From Terrimonas ferruginea DSM 30193 (GTDB taxonomy: Bacteria; Bacteroidota; Bacteroidia; Chitinophagales; Chitinophagaceae): DNA of 64,000 bases. This document shows, piece by piece, positions 61,543-64,000 of this stretch (within the stretch, counting starts at the first letter, position 1; each line of letters opens with the position of its first letter). The notes beneath the pieces are model-generated. The model was not told where the DNA came from. It saw nothing but the letters and a program-made list of their open reading frames with translations, and ran no database searches. Where the stretch lies: the NCBI RefSeq assembly GCF_000425585.1, contig NZ_AUDS01000015.1, forward strand, positions 124,001 to 188,000. The letters are read 5' to 3'. Position numbers and translations under genes: made by a program.

Positions 61543-62046
61543 ATGGTGAACATTGAAACAGAGTTGGAGACAAGTCTTCAGTTCCTGGACGAAATAGGAA
61601 TACCTGTTTATACCAGCGACACGCCGGTGGAGGGTTTTCTTGCGGGCCTGGCCATTCGCGATGGCGCCATACATGTTTACTATCCCGATCTTCTTTACCC
61701 CGGCGATATACTGCACGAAGCCGGACATATTGCAGTTGTTCCCTCGTCTGAAAGACATTCCCTTAATCAATATACTATTGCTGCCAGAGCTTTCCGTGAA
61801 GGAGAGGAGCTGGCGGCTATTGCCTGGTCTTATGCCGCGTGCCGGTATCTTGGTATCGACTCGCGTTTTGTATTCCATGATAACGGTTACAAAGGAGGGG
61901 GCAGCAGCCTGGCCGATAATTTTGATAACGGTTATTATTTTGGCGTGCCCTTACTGCAATGGATGGGAATGACCTTTGAAGAAAAACAGGCAGCGGAAAA
62001 AAACGTAGAACCCTATCCTGCAATGCAACGATGGTTGCGGGAATAA
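61543..62046 (+). CDS. HExxH-containing protein, putative small metallopeptidase
   Basis: The 167-aa protein carries ILHEAGHIAVV near residues 59-69, a gluzincin-style HExxH zinc motif. Its surroundings are compact: IYVPSDTPVEGF-like start (IPVYTSDTPVEGF), GAIHVYYPDLLYPGD before the motif and EELAAIAWSYAACRYL after it. No signal peptide is present. No family is recognised with confidence; the motif makes an M-family peptidase-like fold possible. Start at 61543 (MVNIETELE) has its own promoter. It precedes the tail-collar operon by 55 bp. Confidence 0.62.
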   Translation: MVNIETELETSLQFLDEIGIPVYTSDTPVEGFLAGLAIRDGAIHVYYPDLLYPGDILHEAGHIAVVPSSERHSLNQYTIAARAFREGEELAAIAWSYAACRYLGIDSRFVFHDNGYKGGGSSLADNFDNGYYFGVPLLQWMGMTFEEKQAAEKNVEPYPAMQRWLRE

Positions 62047-62101
62047 ATTTATAAAAACGAGCTCAATCGAATTTTAATCACCTCTAAACCAAACCTTGCT
62101 T

Positions 62102-62641
62102 ATGGAAGGAACCATGGCTGAAATCAGGATGTTTGCTCCTAATTTCGCTCCCCGTACCTGGGCTATGTGCAACGGCCAGATATTGGCCATCAACACGAAC
62201 CAGGCGCTTTTTTCTTTGTTGGGCACCACCTTCGGTGGAAATGGTACTACTAATTTTGCCCTGCCCGATTTCCGCGGAAGAACCGGAGTAGGACTAGGCA
62301 GTAATGGTACGACCAGTTACACGCTCGGCATGCCGACAGGGACACCCTCAACAACACTTTTAACCACCAACATTCCCCCGCACACCCACGGCAATCTTAC
62401 AGGAACCGCCGCTATGATGGGCAATGGCACCCCGGGAAATGCGGAAACTCCCGGCAGCGCGTACTTTGGCAATGATGGGAGCACGAAGTATGATGCCTCT
62501 CACGACAACGTGACGATGGCTCCCGCAGTATTATCACTTTCTGCCGGTCCGGGCAGCGTACAACCTGTTAATAACATGGTTCCGTACCTGGCCATCAACT
62601 ACATTATTTGTCTGCAGGGAATATTCCCGTCAAGAAACTAA
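62102..62641 (+). CDS. Tail-collar domain protein 1
   Basis: The 179-aa protein has an N-terminal phage tail-collar (MdpB/microcystin-dependent protein-like) domain: EIRMFAPNFAPRTWAMCNGQ near 6-25, then LFSLLGTTFGGNGTTNFALP and DFRGRTGVGLG. The middle region is Gly/Thr/Asn-rich with PPHTHGNLTG; the C-terminus is INYIICLQGIFPSRN. No signal peptide is present. Two relatives follow directly in the same orientation. In phages such domains attach to tail fibres, but similar proteins also occur in bacterial operons without phage genes, as here. Confidence 0.83.
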   Translation: MEGTMAEIRMFAPNFAPRTWAMCNGQILAINTNQALFSLLGTTFGGNGTTNFALPDFRGRTGVGLGSNGTTSYTLGMPTGTPSTTLLTTNIPPHTHGNLTGTAAMMGNGTPGNAETPGSAYFGNDGSTKYDASHDNVTMAPAVLSLSAGPGSVQPVNNMVPYLAINYIICLQGIFPSRN

Positions 62642-62655
62642 AAAACTTATTTCTT

Positions 62656-63198
62656 ATGGAAGGATATCTTGGAGAAGTCCGCATGTTTGGTGGCAACTTC
62701 AATCCGCGTGGCTGGATGTTCTGTCAGGGACAACAGTTGTCCATTTCCAACTACGATGCCTTATATGCACTGCTTGGTACTATTTACGGTGGTGATGGTG
62801 TCAATACATTCAATTTACCCAACCTGGCCAGCCGGGTAGCCCTTCATCCGGGCCAGGGGCCGGGACAGCCCAACTATGTTCTCGGCCAGGTAGCAGGCGT
62901 CGAGAGTTATACTGTTACGCCGGCCAATATAGCTGGTCATGGGCATACGGTAACAGGGACCGCAGGCATTTTGGTGTCCAGCGAAGACGGAAGACTCATC
63001 AGTCCGCTTAACAACTATCCGGCGGTAAACGGCGATAACATTTACGGTTCCACCAACAATACCACCATGGCTCCTGCAACCTTAAATCTGCAAGTGCCTG
63101 CTGCTGGTAACGGTAATGTGCCGGTGGACAACATGAAGCCGTACCTCTGCGTCAACTTTATTATTTGTGTCGAGGGAATATTTCCTTCACGTAACTAA
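62656..63198 (+). CDS. Tail-collar domain protein 2
   Basis: The 180-aa protein is a paralogue of the genes on each side. EVRMFGGNFNPRGWMFCQGQ near 6-25 matches the first, LYALLGTIYGGDGVNTFNLP and NLASRVALHPG give the collar core, and INFIICVEGIFPSRN-like C-terminal residues (VNFIICVEGIFPSRN) end the protein. The middle part has AGHGHTVTGTAG, again a Gly-His-rich turn. It lies 14 bp after protein 1. The three may form a heteromeric fibre. Confidence 0.83.
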   Translation: MEGYLGEVRMFGGNFNPRGWMFCQGQQLSISNYDALYALLGTIYGGDGVNTFNLPNLASRVALHPGQGPGQPNYVLGQVAGVESYTVTPANIAGHGHTVTGTAGILVSSEDGRLISPLNNYPAVNGDNIYGSTNNTTMAPATLNLQVPAAGNGNVPVDNMKPYLCVNFIICVEGIFPSRN

Positions 63199-63218
63199 AC
63201 CTTATCAACTTTTAAACT

Positions 63219-63764
63219 ATGGAAGGAACAGTAGGCGAAATCCGGATGTTTGCAGGCAATTTTGCTCCCAGAAACTGGGCATATTGCCAGGGACAGATTA
63301 TAGCTATTCAAAGTAATACAGCTTTATTTGCCATACTCGGTACAGTGTACGGAGGAAACGGAACTACTAATTTCGGATTACCCAATATGTCAGGACGGAC
63401 ACCGGTAGGTGCCGGACAGGGACCCGGTCTTTCACTTTACCAGATAGGTCAGACGAGTGGTACGGAAAACCGGACTCTTACGTCTGCCAACCTGCCGGCA
63501 CATACCCACCCGGTAGCGGGATCTATTCTTATGCCGGCAAGTACAGTACTGGGCAACAAGGACGCTCCGCAGGGTTCTTACCCAGCTTTTTTTACCGACA
63601 CAGAGGCTTACAATACAGCCAGTAATGGTGCCATGGCGCCCCTGCAGCTTAGTCCGCTGGTAGTAGGGCAGGCTGGTAACAGTATACCCTATTCGTCCAG
63701 GCAACCGGTATTGGGCATTAACTATATTATTTGCATGTTCGGGGTATTCCCGGCCAGAAACTAA
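63219..63764 (+). CDS. Tail-collar domain protein 3
   Basis: The 181-aa third paralogue has EIRMFAGNFAPRNWAYCQGQ near 6-25, LFAILGTVYGGNGTTNFGLP and NMSGRTPVGAGQGPG for the collar core, LPAHTHPVAGSI in the middle, and INYIICMFGVFPARN at the end. It lies 20 bp after protein 2. The His-containing PxHTH segment recurs in all three at the same place. Eight bp further on the next gene begins. Confidence 0.83.
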   Translation: MEGTVGEIRMFAGNFAPRNWAYCQGQIIAIQSNTALFAILGTVYGGNGTTNFGLPNMSGRTPVGAGQGPGLSLYQIGQTSGTENRTLTSANLPAHTHPVAGSILMPASTVLGNKDAPQGSYPAFFTDTEAYNTASNGAMAPLQLSPLVVGQAGNSIPYSSRQPVLGINYIICMFGVFPARN

Positions 63765-63772
63765 AAAGGGAA

Positions 63773-64000
63773 ATGCCAACAATAGGAATTCTGTTACCCT
63801 CTTCTACGCTGTACCCATCCATCGGATTTGATTTTCTCGATGGATTGAAAGCCTGTCTGGATATGCATCAGTTCGCTGATTGCAAGTTCGCAGTGTATTC
63901 GATCGGGTATGGACTAAAGGAAGATGAAATAAAACTACGGGCCGAAAAACTGATACTGGAAGACCAGGCCGATATGGTAGTGGTATATGCCGAACATCGT
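63773..64000 (+). CDS. Periplasmic-binding-protein-like gene, truncated by the window
   Basis: Only the first 76 codons lie in the window; the frame is open to the end. They read PTIGILLPSSTLYPSIGFDF and FADCKFAVYSIGYGLKEDEI, with alternating beta-strand/helix character and a start (IGILLPSS) like that of class 1 periplasmic binding proteins or ABC substrate-binding proteins. No signal peptide is seen in this part, so it may be cytoplasmic or lack one. It is 8 bp from the third tail-collar gene, so it is part of the same operon. Confidence 0.6.
   Translation, partial: MPTIGILLPSSTLYPSIGFDFLDGLKACLDMHQFADCKFAVYSIGYGLKEDEIKLRAEKLILEDQADMVVVYAEHR

Noticed and set aside
62102-63764. Prophage, because of tail-collar domains
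   Set aside because: No terminase, portal, capsid, lysis or integrase genes are visible, and the genes form a short operon with a binding-protein-like gene. Collar-domain proteins of this type occur in non-phage loci.

Overview
This window looks like a chromosomal segment from a Bacteroidota bacterium, most likely of the Chitinophagaceae type. The evidence is: (i) promoters of the form TTG-N17..22-TAnnTTTG ahead of several genes; (ii) almost no Shine-Dalgarno sequences, with a striking exception at rpsU; (iii) a PorV/PorU-like type IX secretion pair; (iv) lineage-typical families (DUF4294, DUF4251, BshB1, OmpH/Skp, YMGG-like lipoprotein). The taxonomic call is inference from gene content. No rRNA operon, insertion sequence, CRISPR array or credible prophage was seen. 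There is one partial gene, at the right edge.

Layout. 1-307: non-coding, possibly a structured RNA, downstream of tyrS. 308-8057: tyrS, then a divergent PorV-like/PorU-like type IX secretion pair. 8071-13921: two O-acyltransferases flanking a YfhO-like membrane glycosyltransferase, a soluble polyprenyl-phosphate-type GT2 and a methyltransferase, probably for cell-surface glycan work. 14111-16485: riboflavin synthase, rpsU with an unusual SD, a Xer recombinase and a hibernation factor. 16654-34386: the information-processing core: tRNA-Thr, -Tyr, -Gly, -Thr, tuf, tRNA-Trp, secE, nusG, (a GT39-like gene and a PKD lipoprotein), rplK-rplA-rplJ-rplL, (a helix-hairpin-helix protein on the opposite strand), rpoB-rpoC. 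34644-39800: OmpH/Skp, an amino-acid permease with an isoaspartyl peptidase, a radical SAM protein and a membrane protein. 39810-43013: agmatine to putrescine enzymes by two routes. 43113-48930: fatty-acid desaturase, bacillithiol deacetylase, DUF4294, CcmF and CcmE. 49094-57851: mixed housekeeping and envelope genes (acyl-CoA dehydrogenase, YggS, Cu/Zn SOD, a lipid kinase head-to-head with an App1-type phosphatase). 57989-64000: a secreted nuclease/phosphatase, DUF4251, an HD protein with a fresh internal tandem duplication, a Cys-rich copper-type protein, a histone-H1-like protein, an HExxH protein, three tandem tail-collar proteins and a truncated periplasmic-binding-like protein.

The most unusual signal is not a gene. 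Intergenic spaces contain tandem arrays of degenerate 7-bp (and one 8-bp) units in at least five sequence families. They are placed repeatedly at the 3' ends of genes, often supply the actual stop codon, and in places form large inverted repeats between convergent genes. Because the unit length is not a multiple of three and each unit carries TGA or TAA on one strand, an array presents stops in all three frames. Other items worth checking are the head-to-head overlapping lipid kinase/phosphatase pair, the 90-bp tandem duplication over an HD-domain motif, the cysteine-type CcmE, and the tail-collar triplet operon.
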